Position numbers and translations under genes: made by a program. Shown piece by piece: positions 54,141-61,514 of a stretch of DNA of 64,000 nucleotides. Source of the DNA: Pseudomonas corrugata (GTDB taxonomy: Bacteria > Pseudomonadota > Gammaproteobacteria > Pseudomonadales > Pseudomonadaceae); the NCBI RefSeq assembly GCF_001269905.1, contig NZ_LHVK01000021.1, positions 62,001-126,000 of the forward strand, in the 5' to 3' direction. Numbering within the stretch: position 1 is the first letter of the stretch; the number at the start of each line of letters is the position of its first letter. The notes below the pieces were generated by a model. The model saw only the letters and a list, made by a program, of their open reading frames with translations. It did no database searches and was not told the origin of the DNA.

Positions 54141-55154
54141 GTGTCCACTTCGCAGTCCCCTGTCCCACAATCCGTCGGATTCCTGCTGTTGGATGGCTTC
54201 ACTTTCATTTCCCTGGCATCAGCGATAGAACCCTTGCGCATGGCCAATCAGCTCTCCGGTAGAGAGTTGTACCGATGGTTCACCCTGGGCCAGGACGCAA
54301 AGCCCGTGCGTGCCAGCGCCGGCTTGCAAATAACACCCGACACCAGCATGCAAGAACCCCCTGCGTTATCCACCGTGATTGTGTGCGGCGGAATGCATAT
54401 CCAGGACAGCGTCAGCCATGAACATGTGCTTTGGCTGCAGAGCCAAGCCCGCCTGGGTCGCAAGTTGGGGGCCATCTGCACAGGGAGCTGGGCGCTGGGC
54501 AAAGCCGGACTGTTGGAAGGACACCGATGCAGTGTTCATTGGCAATGCCTGGAGCTGATGCGCGAAGCGTTTCCAGTGGCAGATATCACGCCACACCTCT
54601 TCTCCATCGATAGAAACCACTTGACCTCATCGGGCGGCACCGCACCGATGGACATGATGTTGCACATCATCAGAAGCGAGCACGGCCGTGAATTGGCCGC
54701 GGCAATTTCCGACATGTTCATGTATGAACGTATGCGAGATGATCAGGATCAGCAGCGCATACCGCTCAGGCATACACTGGGCGCCAACCAGCCCAAACTG
54801 CAAGCGGCCATCCTGTTGATGGAGGCCCATCTGGACGCGCCCCTCGAACTCAAGGTGCTGGCATACAAGGTCGGGATTTCACGGCGCCAACTGGAGCGGT
54901 TGTTTCAAAAGTACTTGGACATTTCTCCGTTGCGCTATTACCTCAAGCTGCGCTTAGTCCGGGCACAGCAGTTGTTGAAGCACTCCCCATTATCCATCCT
55001 GAAAATAGGTACGCTGTGCGGCTTTGGTTCAGCAGACCAATTCACCAGAAGCTATCGAGGGTATTTCGGCGTCACGCCACGTCATGAACGCACTTCGTCG
55101 AATACCCATGGGACAACCCCTGTACATTCCCAGGCAGCCACCGCCTCCACGTAG
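54141..55154 (+). CDS. GlxA/GbdR-like AraC-family regulator (copy 2)
   Basis: A 337-residue regulator of the same architecture as its neighbour: 'SVGFLLLDGFTFISLASAIEPLRMAN', 'LGAICTGSWALGKAGLLEGHRCSVHW' (here the Cys is kept) and a C-terminal AraC domain ('LELKVLAYKVGISRRQLERLFQKYLDISPLRYYLKLRLVRAQQLL'). The start is GTG at 54141 after AAAGGAG, 41 nt beyond copy 1. The two are well diverged, so probably sense different ligands. Tandem pairs are typical of betaine/carnitine loci. Convergent with the oxygenase gene. Confidence 0.92.
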   Translation: MSTSQSPVPQSVGFLLLDGFTFISLASAIEPLRMANQLSGRELYRWFTLGQDAKPVRASAGLQITPDTSMQEPPALSTVIVCGGMHIQDSVSHEHVLWLQSQARLGRKLGAICTGSWALGKAGLLEGHRCSVHWQCLELMREAFPVADITPHLFSIDRNHLTSSGGTAPMDMMLHIIRSEHGRELAAAISDMFMYERMRDDQDQQRIPLRHTLGANQPKLQAAILLMEAHLDAPLELKVLAYKVGISRRQLERLFQKYLDISPLRYYLKLRLVRAQQLLKHSPLSILKIGTLCGFGSADQFTRSYRGYFGVTPRHERTSSNTHGTTPVHSQAATAST

Positions 55155-55202
55155 ACGGTGACCGGGTTTTAATGGGGCTCAGATAAACGGAACGTAGATC
55201 AA

Positions 55203-56198
55203 CTAGTGGCTGGCGCCTTCGATAGGCTGCAGATGGGCATAGCTGGCGACAAAGCGGCTGTATTTATGTTGACCGCAGGTGTAAGGCGCGTACTTGGCCG
55301 GGTTATCGGCACTGATGCACGTGGCGACGGTCTCAACCGGCGCGTCGAAGTCCAAGTCAATGAAGAAGGGAATGGAATACCGTTCGACGCCGCTGGTATT
55401 GATCACGCGGTGCATGGTCGACGTGTAGCGATCATTCGTCAGGGTTTGCACCAGATCACCGATATTGACAATGAATGTGTCCTCCACCGGTGGGGCGCTT
55501 ACCCATTCTCCAGCGCGATTGCGTACTTGCAAGCCGCCGACCTTGTCCTGGAAAAGAATCGTCAGAAAACCATAGTCCGTGTGCGCTCCGATCCCGATTT
55601 CCTTTTGTGAAATTTCGCCACTCTGCGAGGGGTAGTGCAACAATCGCTGAATGGTAATCGGCTTGCGTTGCAGTTTTTCAAAGTAGTCCGCGGGCAGATC
55701 CAGGCTCAGGGCAATGGCGCTGATGAGCTTACGAGCCAGGTCAAGCATCGCACGATGATAGGCCTCGCAGACGTCGGAAAATTGCGCGGGCTCTGACGGC
55801 ATCAGGTTCGCCCCGAAGAACGGAGACACTTCATCATCATGGGCGCCGTAGTCGAAGCACTCCTTGAAATCGCGGGTGTTTTCCGGATCGACGTTTTCCG
55901 CGTACATGGGAATGTAGCCGCGAAGCGTAGGACCTGAATGAACCACGTTCAGCTCATTCTTTTTATCAAAAGGCAGGGCAAAGAAATTTTTTGTCTGAGC
56001 GTACATCGCGTCTATCAAGGTGCGAGAAACGCCGTGATTCCTGATATAGAAAAAACCGACTTTCTCGCAAGTTTCGCCGATCTGGCGCGAAACTTTCAGT
56101 GGATCGCTCCCGTCCAGTAATGGCGCGATATCAATAAAAGGGATTTCTTCAAACGTAGTCTGTTTGCTTGCAAGCCGGGCATCGGTCAGCTGAATCAT
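55203..56198 (-). CDS. 2OG-Fe(II) oxygenase, isopenicillin-N-synthase-like
   Basis: A 331-residue dioxygenase-fold enzyme. The N-terminal DIOX_N segment is 'IPFIDIAPLLDGSDPLKVSRQIGETCEKVGFFYIRNHGV'. Iron ligands His206, Asp208 (GAHTDYG) and His263 (TMHRVIN), with the 2-oxoglutarate-binding Arg273-x-Ser275. No antibiotic cluster is near; bacterial members of this type hydroxylate or demethylate small catabolic substrates. Gamma-butyrobetaine hydroxylase is a different subfamily. Predicted role: oxidising an onium or amino-acid intermediate (inference). It is the last gene of a leftward group. Confidence 0.9.
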   Translation of the reverse strand: MIQLTDARLASKQTTFEEIPFIDIAPLLDGSDPLKVSRQIGETCEKVGFFYIRNHGVSRTLIDAMYAQTKNFFALPFDKKNELNVVHSGPTLRGYIPMYAENVDPENTRDFKECFDYGAHDDEVSPFFGANLMPSEPAQFSDVCEAYHRAMLDLARKLISAIALSLDLPADYFEKLQRKPITIQRLLHYPSQSGEISQKEIGIGAHTDYGFLTILFQDKVGGLQVRNRAGEWVSAPPVEDTFIVNIGDLVQTLTNDRYTSTMHRVINTSGVERYSIPFFIDLDFDAPVETVATCISADNPAKYAPYTCGQHKYSRFVASYAHLQPIEGASH

Positions 56199-56477
56199 CG
56201 GTATTCCTCAACAAAAGCGCCGCGTTTTAGTTATTCTGAAAAAGTTCCAGCGTACGAAATCAAGAGCGTTGTTCTTGATCCTTATGCTGAAATCATTGTT
56301 CAGGACTGAGCGGACACCAACAAACCATTTTTCATTCAATACTCATGAGAAAAAATCAATCATGAAAACTGAATCAAGCCTATAACTCCTGATGTTATAT
56401 GCATGTCATTTCAGGGTTTGTTTAAGTCAGGTTTCGTTGATCGTTAGACTTGGCAGATTCAGGACACGTTATCAGGT

Positions 56478-56720
56478 TCATTCATCCGTATTGCAATCTT
56501 TGCGAAGCCGTCGTGCAAGGCTGTGGCGCCTCGTATCTTTCTCCAAAAACTCAACCGCTATGAACGCTTCGATACCTGCTCCAGCTTCAACTTTCTCGAT
56601 AAAACTCAGAATCGCCTTCCTCATGAACCAGTGGGAGGTGCGATCCAGCTTGGCTGATGCGGACTTCAGCCTGGCCCGCGTTTCCTCGTCCAACTTGATG
56701 CCCTGTGTGGTCACTGCCAT
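56478..56720 (-). CDS. Stand-alone ribbon-helix-helix regulator, PutA N-terminal-like
   Basis: An 80-residue protein. Residues 1-48 (MAVTTQGIKLDEETRARLKSA..., then ...HWFMRKAILSFIEKVEAG) closely follow the N-terminal DNA-binding domain of the proline catabolic enzyme PutA ('TTLGVKLDD.TR.RLK.AA...DRTPHWLIKQAI..YLE'). The remaining 30 residues are basic. In PutA this domain represses putA/putP. Here it is a free regulator, 47 nt after the cupin gene. The ATG follows GAGGAAAG. It hints that the cluster's substrate or product is related to proline (inference). Confidence 0.8.
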   Translation of the reverse strand: MAVTTQGIKLDEETRARLKSASAKLDRTSHWFMRKAILSFIEKVEAGAGIEAFIAVEFLEKDTRRHSLARRLRKDCNTDE

Positions 56721-56767
56721 ATTTTCTTTCCTCAATCATTAACCGAGTTCGTTCTTATAACGAGCCA

Positions 56768-57388
56768 CTAATGCATCAAGCTCCACAGGGCCAGAAGCGG
56801 AACGTTTGTCGATTTCATGGCATGGACACAGGATGGAAAGTTGAACACGACGCCCCCAGCCCCGGGCGTCCACCACCCCACATCCTCGCGATACCAGTCG
56901 CCCGGCGACAGAACGAGATAGAACTCGGCAGGCGGGTGCTGGTGATAGGGATAGCAGGTCTGCGGCATCATGAGCGCCAATCCCAAAGTCAAGGTGGAAC
57001 ACTCCAGCAATCCTCCCGGCCCGGCGATTATGCCGTGGCGATGTCGCTCCACGAAAGCGCTGTCCTGGTCGGCCTGGGCCTGGCGGTTTATCCAAGGGAC
57101 ATGGGGCAAGAGCGTGCCTAACGCGTCCCGTATCGATACCAGGTCATCATCGCTCCTGGGCGCGGCATGAAGGGCCTCGGCTAAATGAGGCGCCAAAAAA
57201 CCTGGCAACGCGCTTGAAGTTTTCGCCGGTTTGCGAATCGTCCATTGGGCCGCATTCAGAGATGCGGCATGCGCCTGCGCCTCATCGCAAAGGCTGCCCG
57301 ACAGGACGTATTGCAGCGAACGCTTCAGCCGTTCGCCGCTGCAAATAATGTCCCGCTCCCACGCCATATTTTCAGTGCTGTTCATCAT
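56768..57388 (-). CDS. DMSP-lyase-family cupin (DddL/DddQ-like)
   Basis: A 206-residue cytoplasmic cupin. The metal site reads YPYHQHPPAEFYLVLSPGDW: His149, His151 and Glu155, with Tyr157 at the position of the catalytic Tyr of the DddQ group, and the fourth ligand is His189 (PSCVHAMKS). The preceding 'IIAGPGGLLECSTLTLGLALMMP' and the ending 'PLLALWS' fit the DMSP_lyase Pfam family (DddL, DddQ, DddW). These cupins release DMS plus acrylate from DMSP, but many family members are untested and may cleave other betaines. It lies between the PutA-like regulator and Ldh-family genes. No homology to the DddP-type enzyme in the same cluster. Confidence 0.78.
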   Translation of the reverse strand: MMNSTENMAWERDIICSGERLKRSLQYVLSGSLCDEAQAHAASLNAAQWTIRKPAKTSSALPGFLAPHLAEALHAAPRSDDDLVSIRDALGTLLPHVPWINRQAQADQDSAFVERHRHGIIAGPGGLLECSTLTLGLALMMPQTCYPYHQHPPAEFYLVLSPGDWYREDVGWWTPGAGGVVFNFPSCVHAMKSTNVPLLALWSLMH

Positions 57389-57428
57389 CGTTTTCGCCCC
57401 CTTTTCCCAAGCGTTGTATCGAACGAGC

Positions 57429-58427
57429 TTACAAACGGCTCAACTGTTCCAGCAGATCAACAGAAATACGGATCCCATCATTCTGGGCGTTGACCGTTGC
57501 CTGTTGCCGCTCCCATCCCGGTCTGTGAACGCCCATTTGCGTCAAGCGAACCATTTGGTTGGCAAGCCGCTGCTCGAATCCCTCTGAAAAATACGTCGGA
57601 GCCAAAAGCAATATCAACAGACCACAGCCAGGCGACTGGCCCCCCTGGTTGAACGCCGGCGCATCCAGCGACCAGTTGGCGCCCGTGAGCCCCGCTGCCA
57701 GTACTTCGACCATAAGCATCAGGTTGGCCCCGCGCTGACCACCAAAAGGCAGCAACGCACCACTCAGCGCTGCCAGGGCGTCACGTGTTCCGTTGCCATA
57801 CTGGTCAACCGCCCATCCCTCGGGAATACCGCTGCCTGTCGAGGCGGCATGGGCGATGTTCACGAATGCCGTGGCACTGCATGCCTGGTCGAACAATAGC
57901 GGGACGCCATCGGCCGAGGGCGCGGCAAATGAGATCGGATTGGTCGAGTAGGTCTTGCCCCTGGCACCAGGAACGGCAACCAGGGCCGGCCCGTTTGCGA
58001 CCGCCAAGGCGATCAGTCCGGCCTGGGCAAACCGCAGCGTGTAGTCGCCGAGTTCACCGCTGGTGAAACTATTGCACTGGCTCAACGTGGCCATGCCATT
58101 GACATGCGCGGCATGACACAACGAATCGAAACACCGATCGACGCCGAGCTGGGCAATTCCGCCCTGGGCATCAGATTTGAAGATGATCGCGCCGGCGCGG
58201 CAGATGCGTGGCTCGACACGTGGATGAATACGTCCGGAGGAAAAGCCCGGTAAATAGTCGGCGAGGTGTCGAAACCCCACGGCCTGGTTACCACGCGCTT
58301 GCGCCGCAACGGTGGCGTGGGCCAATGAATTGGCCACCGCTGGGGAGCAGCCCTTCGATTCGCAGAGATGCTTCACCCAGTCGACCGCTTCATCAAGGCT
58401 AAAGCGACGATAGGCTGTGGTATTCAA
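57429..58427 (-). CDS. Ldh/MDH2-family oxidoreductase lacking the usual histidines
   Basis: A 332-residue NAD(P)-dependent oxidoreductase of the malate/L-lactate dehydrogenase-2 fold, which includes delta-1-pyrroline/piperideine-2-carboxylate reductase (DpkA). Shared blocks: 'TNPISFAAPSADGVPLLFDQACS', 'GALLPFGGQRGANLMLMVEVLAAGLTGANWS'. In DpkA and malate enzymes the active-site His lies in 'SHGV'; here it reads GNQAVGF. The 'NSHHF' and 'PHGARK' histidines are likewise replaced (CNSFTSG, VPGARGK). It belongs to a His-less subfamily. The start is probably TTG at 58427, just after a 26-bp palindrome; the open frame to 58598 would run through the SBP gene. Confidence 0.82.
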   Translation of the reverse strand: MNTTAYRRFSLDEAVDWVKHLCESKGCSPAVANSLAHATVAAQARGNQAVGFRHLADYLPGFSSGRIHPRVEPRICRAGAIIFKSDAQGGIAQLGVDRCFDSLCHAAHVNGMATLSQCNSFTSGELGDYTLRFAQAGLIALAVANGPALVAVPGARGKTYSTNPISFAAPSADGVPLLFDQACSATAFVNIAHAASTGSGIPEGWAVDQYGNGTRDALAALSGALLPFGGQRGANLMLMVEVLAAGLTGANWSLDAPAFNQGGQSPGCGLLILLLAPTYFSEGFEQRLANQMVRLTQMGVHRPGWERQQATVNAQNDGIRISVDLLEQLSRL

Positions 58428-58457
58428 GGGTATCGCCTGAATGTTCGTTCGATGAAT

Positions 58458-58483
58458 CCGGTGCCCTTTGCAAAGGGCACCGG
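58458..58483. terminator. Perfect 26-bp palindrome between SBP and Ldh genes
   Basis: CCGGTGCCCTTTG/CAAAGGGCACCGG, fully self-complementary, 32 nt after the binding protein stop and 30 nt before the Ldh-family start. It could be a transcript-attenuating hairpin or a protein-binding site. Confidence 0.6.
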
Positions 58484-58515
58484 ACTGCAACACAACTATT
58501 GGCTGGCAGCAGCCA

Positions 58516-59415
58516 TTATGGGGCTGGTGTTGCGGAGGCGGTCTGGCTGCCGAACATCGCGTCGAAGCGGGGCTTGTTGGCGGCGTAGTACTCTGCAACT
58601 ACCTTGTCTGCCGAACTGTCACGGGCGGTCGCCATCAGCTTCTCGAGGTCGCTCTTGGGAATCTTGAAGTTGGCGAAGAACCGGGCGACATCGGGATGTT
58701 CGGCGCTGAAGCCTTTGCGGGCAATCGCGTGAATTTGCTCGGCACCACCAAAGATCTGCTTCGGATCGTCCAGGTAGCGCAGTGGCCACTTGGCGAACAT
58801 CCAATGTGGACTCCAGGCATTGATCAACGCCCATTTGTCACGCTTGAGGTTGCGATCCAGCTCGCTCAGCATGCCCGACTCCGAAGAGGCAACCATCTTG
58901 TAGCCATCGAGTTTGTATTCCTTGATGGCCTTTTCCGTCAGTTTGTACTGACCGTTGCCCACTTCCGATGTCAGGATCTTGCCGCCGAGTTTTTCCCGCA
59001 CCTCTGGTTTGTTGAGGTCCGCGACACTGGCAATCTCGCTGGTGGGAATGGACGTGGGTACGGCCATGCCGATCCGGCCTTCATACAGCACGCCGAGGTC
59101 TTCGAGTTTGTCCTGGTATTTGTCGTAGAACGACTTGTGGGTGCTCGGCAGCCAGACCATCGGGATCAGGTCGATGTTGCCGTTAGCCAGAGCCTGGAAC
59201 TGAATGCCAATATCGGCAAGTATCAATTTGACCGGTTGTTTCAAGTGGTCGCGCAATGCTGTATCTGCCAACTTTACAGCGATTTCCGTATCCGACCAAT
59301 TCACCCATCCAATGCGAATGGGCGTAGGTTCCTCGGCGTGAGCCATCAGGCTGCTGGCGGCCATCGCCAGGCCCGCAAACCAGCCGATACAAGTTTTGCT
59401 GGACAACGTCATCAT
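58516..59415 (-). CDS. Second betaine-type periplasmic binding protein (OpuAC/ProX-like)
   Basis: A 299-residue solute-binding protein. The signal peptide ends ...SSLMAHA. The OpuAC pattern is present: 'IRIGWVNWSDTEIAVKLAD', 'FQALANGNIDLIPMVWLPSTHKSFY', 'WALINAWSPHWMFAKWPLRYL', with several Trp residues suited to a cation-pi pocket. No permease or ATPase gene accompanies it, so it either feeds the importer at 44182-46392 or a remote one. Relatives include CbcX/CaiX binding proteins for choline, betaine and carnitine, which share a core transporter in Pseudomonas (established for CbcWV). Confidence 0.9.
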   Translation of the reverse strand: MMTLSSKTCIGWFAGLAMAASSLMAHAEEPTPIRIGWVNWSDTEIAVKLADTALRDHLKQPVKLILADIGIQFQALANGNIDLIPMVWLPSTHKSFYDKYQDKLEDLGVLYEGRIGMAVPTSIPTSEIASVADLNKPEVREKLGGKILTSEVGNGQYKLTEKAIKEYKLDGYKMVASSESGMLSELDRNLKRDKWALINAWSPHWMFAKWPLRYLDDPKQIFGGAEQIHAIARKGFSAEHPDVARFFANFKIPKSDLEKLMATARDSSADKVVAEYYAANKPRFDAMFGSQTASATPAP

Positions 59416-59617
59416 GGTGCATCTCCGCGTACTGTATTAATAGTTATTGGCAGGGCAGAAGAAGAATTAACGCTCCCTCATCAGAGCAGAGTGTTATTAC
59501 GCTCCTCAAGGGATTTAATGTTATGCATGAATAAGTTTTAGTTATGCGAGAAGTCTTCCTGTCTCTCGGTCGCTCGGCCCTCCTCCGCCCTCAGGCGAAA
59601 CTTATCAATGTAAGCAC

Positions 59618-60556
59618 TCACAGTGCTTTCTCCAGTGCCGGTAACGCCTCGAACACATCCGCCACCAACATGTAGTCCGCCACTTGAGCAATCGGCGCTT
59701 CAGGGTCCTGGTTGATCGCAACGATGACCTTTGAACCACTCATGCCGGCCAGATGCTGAATGGCGCCACTGATACCTGCCGCAATGTAAAGCTCTGGCGC
59801 GACGATCTTGCCCGTCTGCCCGACCTGCAAATCGTTGGGGGCAAAACCCGAATCCACTGCGGCACGCGATGCGCCGACGGCACCGCCAAGCTTGTCCGCC
59901 ACTCGCTCGATCAAGGCGAAATTTTCTTTGCTCTGCATCCCGCGGCCACCGGACACGACGACGCGGGCGCTCGACAGATCAGGCCTTTCACTGGCCGTCA
60001 GTTGCTCGCTCACGAAGCGCACGTTGCTCGCGCTTTGTCCGCCCTCTACCGCCACCACTTCGCAGCGATGCTGCTGGGACGAAGCCTGGGCGAACGCCGA
60101 GGCGCGGACCGTGAGCAACTTGATCGGATCGAGCGACTGCACGGTGGCGATGGCGTTACCGGCGTAAATGGGCCGCTGGAAAGTGTCCGCCGAGACAATG
60201 TGGGTGACGTCGGACAGCATGCCGACATCCAGGCTGGCCGCGACCCGGGGCAGCACGTTGCGGCCCATACTGCTGGCGTCGGCAACGACGTGCGTATAAC
60301 CGCCAGCCACCAGTGACGTGATCAGCGGCTGGATATTTTCAGCCAAGGCATTTTCGAACATCACCCCCTGCGCCAGGAGCACCCGATCCAGACCCTGGAT
60401 CAGCGCCGCCTGTTGCGCCACTGCCGATGCGTCAGCCCCACCCATCACCAGCAAATCCATTTTGGCGCCCAGGGCCGTGGCGGCGGTCACGGCACTCCAC
60501 ATACCTGCCGTCAGTTGACCGGCGCTGTGCTCGGCGATCACCAATGTACGCATCAA
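59618..60556 (-). CDS. etfA: Electron transfer flavoprotein alpha subunit
   Basis: A 312-residue FAD-binding ETF subunit. The C-terminal FAD domain is clear ('LQVGQTGKIVAPELYIAAGISGAIQHLAGMSGSKVIVAINQDPEAPIAQVADY'). It takes electrons from flavin dehydrogenases to ETF:quinone oxidoreductase. Start overlaps the etfB stop by 4 nt. It differs from the housekeeping pair by context: it is divergent from the flavin demethylase gene, as in the dimethylglycine (dgcAB/etf) locus, so it is probably dedicated to that enzyme. Confidence 0.94.
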   Translation of the reverse strand: MMRTLVIAEHSAGQLTAGMWSAVTAATALGAKMDLLVMGGADASAVAQQAALIQGLDRVLLAQGVMFENALAENIQPLITSLVAGGYTHVVADASSMGRNVLPRVAASLDVGMLSDVTHIVSADTFQRPIYAGNAIATVQSLDPIKLLTVRASAFAQASSQQHRCEVVAVEGGQSASNVRFVSEQLTASERPDLSSARVVVSGGRGMQSKENFALIERVADKLGGAVGASRAAVDSGFAPNDLQVGQTGKIVAPELYIAAGISGAIQHLAGMSGSKVIVAINQDPEAPIAQVADYMLVADVFEALPALEKAL

Positions 60557-61302
60557 ATCACCCCCGCAACGTTCTTCAATTTATCCACCAGTTCGGCCAC
60601 CGAACCGACGTTGATTCCCGCTTTGCGCACGGCAGGCGGGACAACTCCTAATAATCGAGCGTGTTCCTTCACGCTTGCGCCCAAGGTGTCAGCGGCAATG
60701 ATTTCAAGCGGTTTTTTCTTGGCTTTCATGATGTTGGGCAACGAGGCGTAGCGCGGTTGGTTCAGCCGCAAGTCGCAAGTCACCACCGCAGGCATGGCGA
60801 GGGCGAGCACCTGGCTGCCACTGTCGACCTCTCGCTCGACGACCCATTGACCATCCACCTGATTGATGGCTGAGGCGTAGGTGGCCTGACCGCTGCCGAT
60901 CAACTGCGCGACCATTTGCCCGACCTGGTTGTTCTCCTGGTCGATCGCCTGCTTGCCGAACAGGATCAATTGCGGCTTTTCCTGATCGATCACTTTGCTC
61001 AGGTACTTGGCGACGCTGAGCGGCTCAAGTACTGCATTCGTCTCGACCAACAGCGCCCGGTCCGCGCCGAGTGCCAATGCCGTGCGCAGTTGTTCCTGAG
61101 CGGCCGACGTACCCACGGAGACAACCACCACTTCGGATGCCACCCCCTTCTCCTTGAGGCGTATCGCCTCCTCCACCGCGATTTCGCAGAACGGATTCAA
61201 GGCCATCTTCACGCCACCGAGCTCGACGTCTGAACCGTCGGCTTTCACCCGGACTTTCACATTCGGGTCGATGGCGCGCTTTACCGCAACGAGCACTTTC
61301 AT
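60553..61302 (-). CDS. etfB: Electron transfer flavoprotein beta subunit
   Basis: A 249-residue AMP-binding ETF subunit: opens 'MKVLVAVKRAIDPNVKVRV', contains 'MALNPFCEIAVEEAIRLKEKG' and the ETF-beta signature region 'VEREVDSGSQVLALAMPAVVTCDLRLNQPRYASLPNIMKAKKKPL'. ATG at 61302 is supported by the conserved MKVLVAVK opening; upstream in-frame codons to 61413 lie in the 212-bp divergent promoter region shared with the flavin demethylase gene. Confidence 0.94.
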   Translation of the reverse strand: MKVLVAVKRAIDPNVKVRVKADGSDVELGGVKMALNPFCEIAVEEAIRLKEKGVASEVVVVSVGTSAAQEQLRTALALGADRALLVETNAVLEPLSVAKYLSKVIDQEKPQLILFGKQAIDQENNQVGQMVAQLIGSGQATYASAINQVDGQWVVEREVDSGSQVLALAMPAVVTCDLRLNQPRYASLPNIMKAKKKPLEIIAADTLGASVKEHARLLGVVPPAVRKAGINVGSVAELVDKLKNVAGVI

Positions 61303-61514
61303 AGTTCTTCGCACTGCCCCCTGGCACTTTGGATCGATGCGGGATGGCCGGACGCACGCGCCGTACCACCCCTGTTTCGACTGGATGGTAATCCCGGTTT
61401 TTCCACCACGCAAGAAAAATGTACACCTATGTCTTAATCATTGACACACATGAACATTCAACATACCGTTATGTCAAAACCAAGCCTGATGTTCTGTTCT
61501 CGGAGCGCAACACC

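Noticed and set aside
58428..58598. Longer N-terminus for the Ldh-family protein
   Set aside because: It would cross the 26-bp palindrome and overlap the binding protein gene; family length fits the shorter start.
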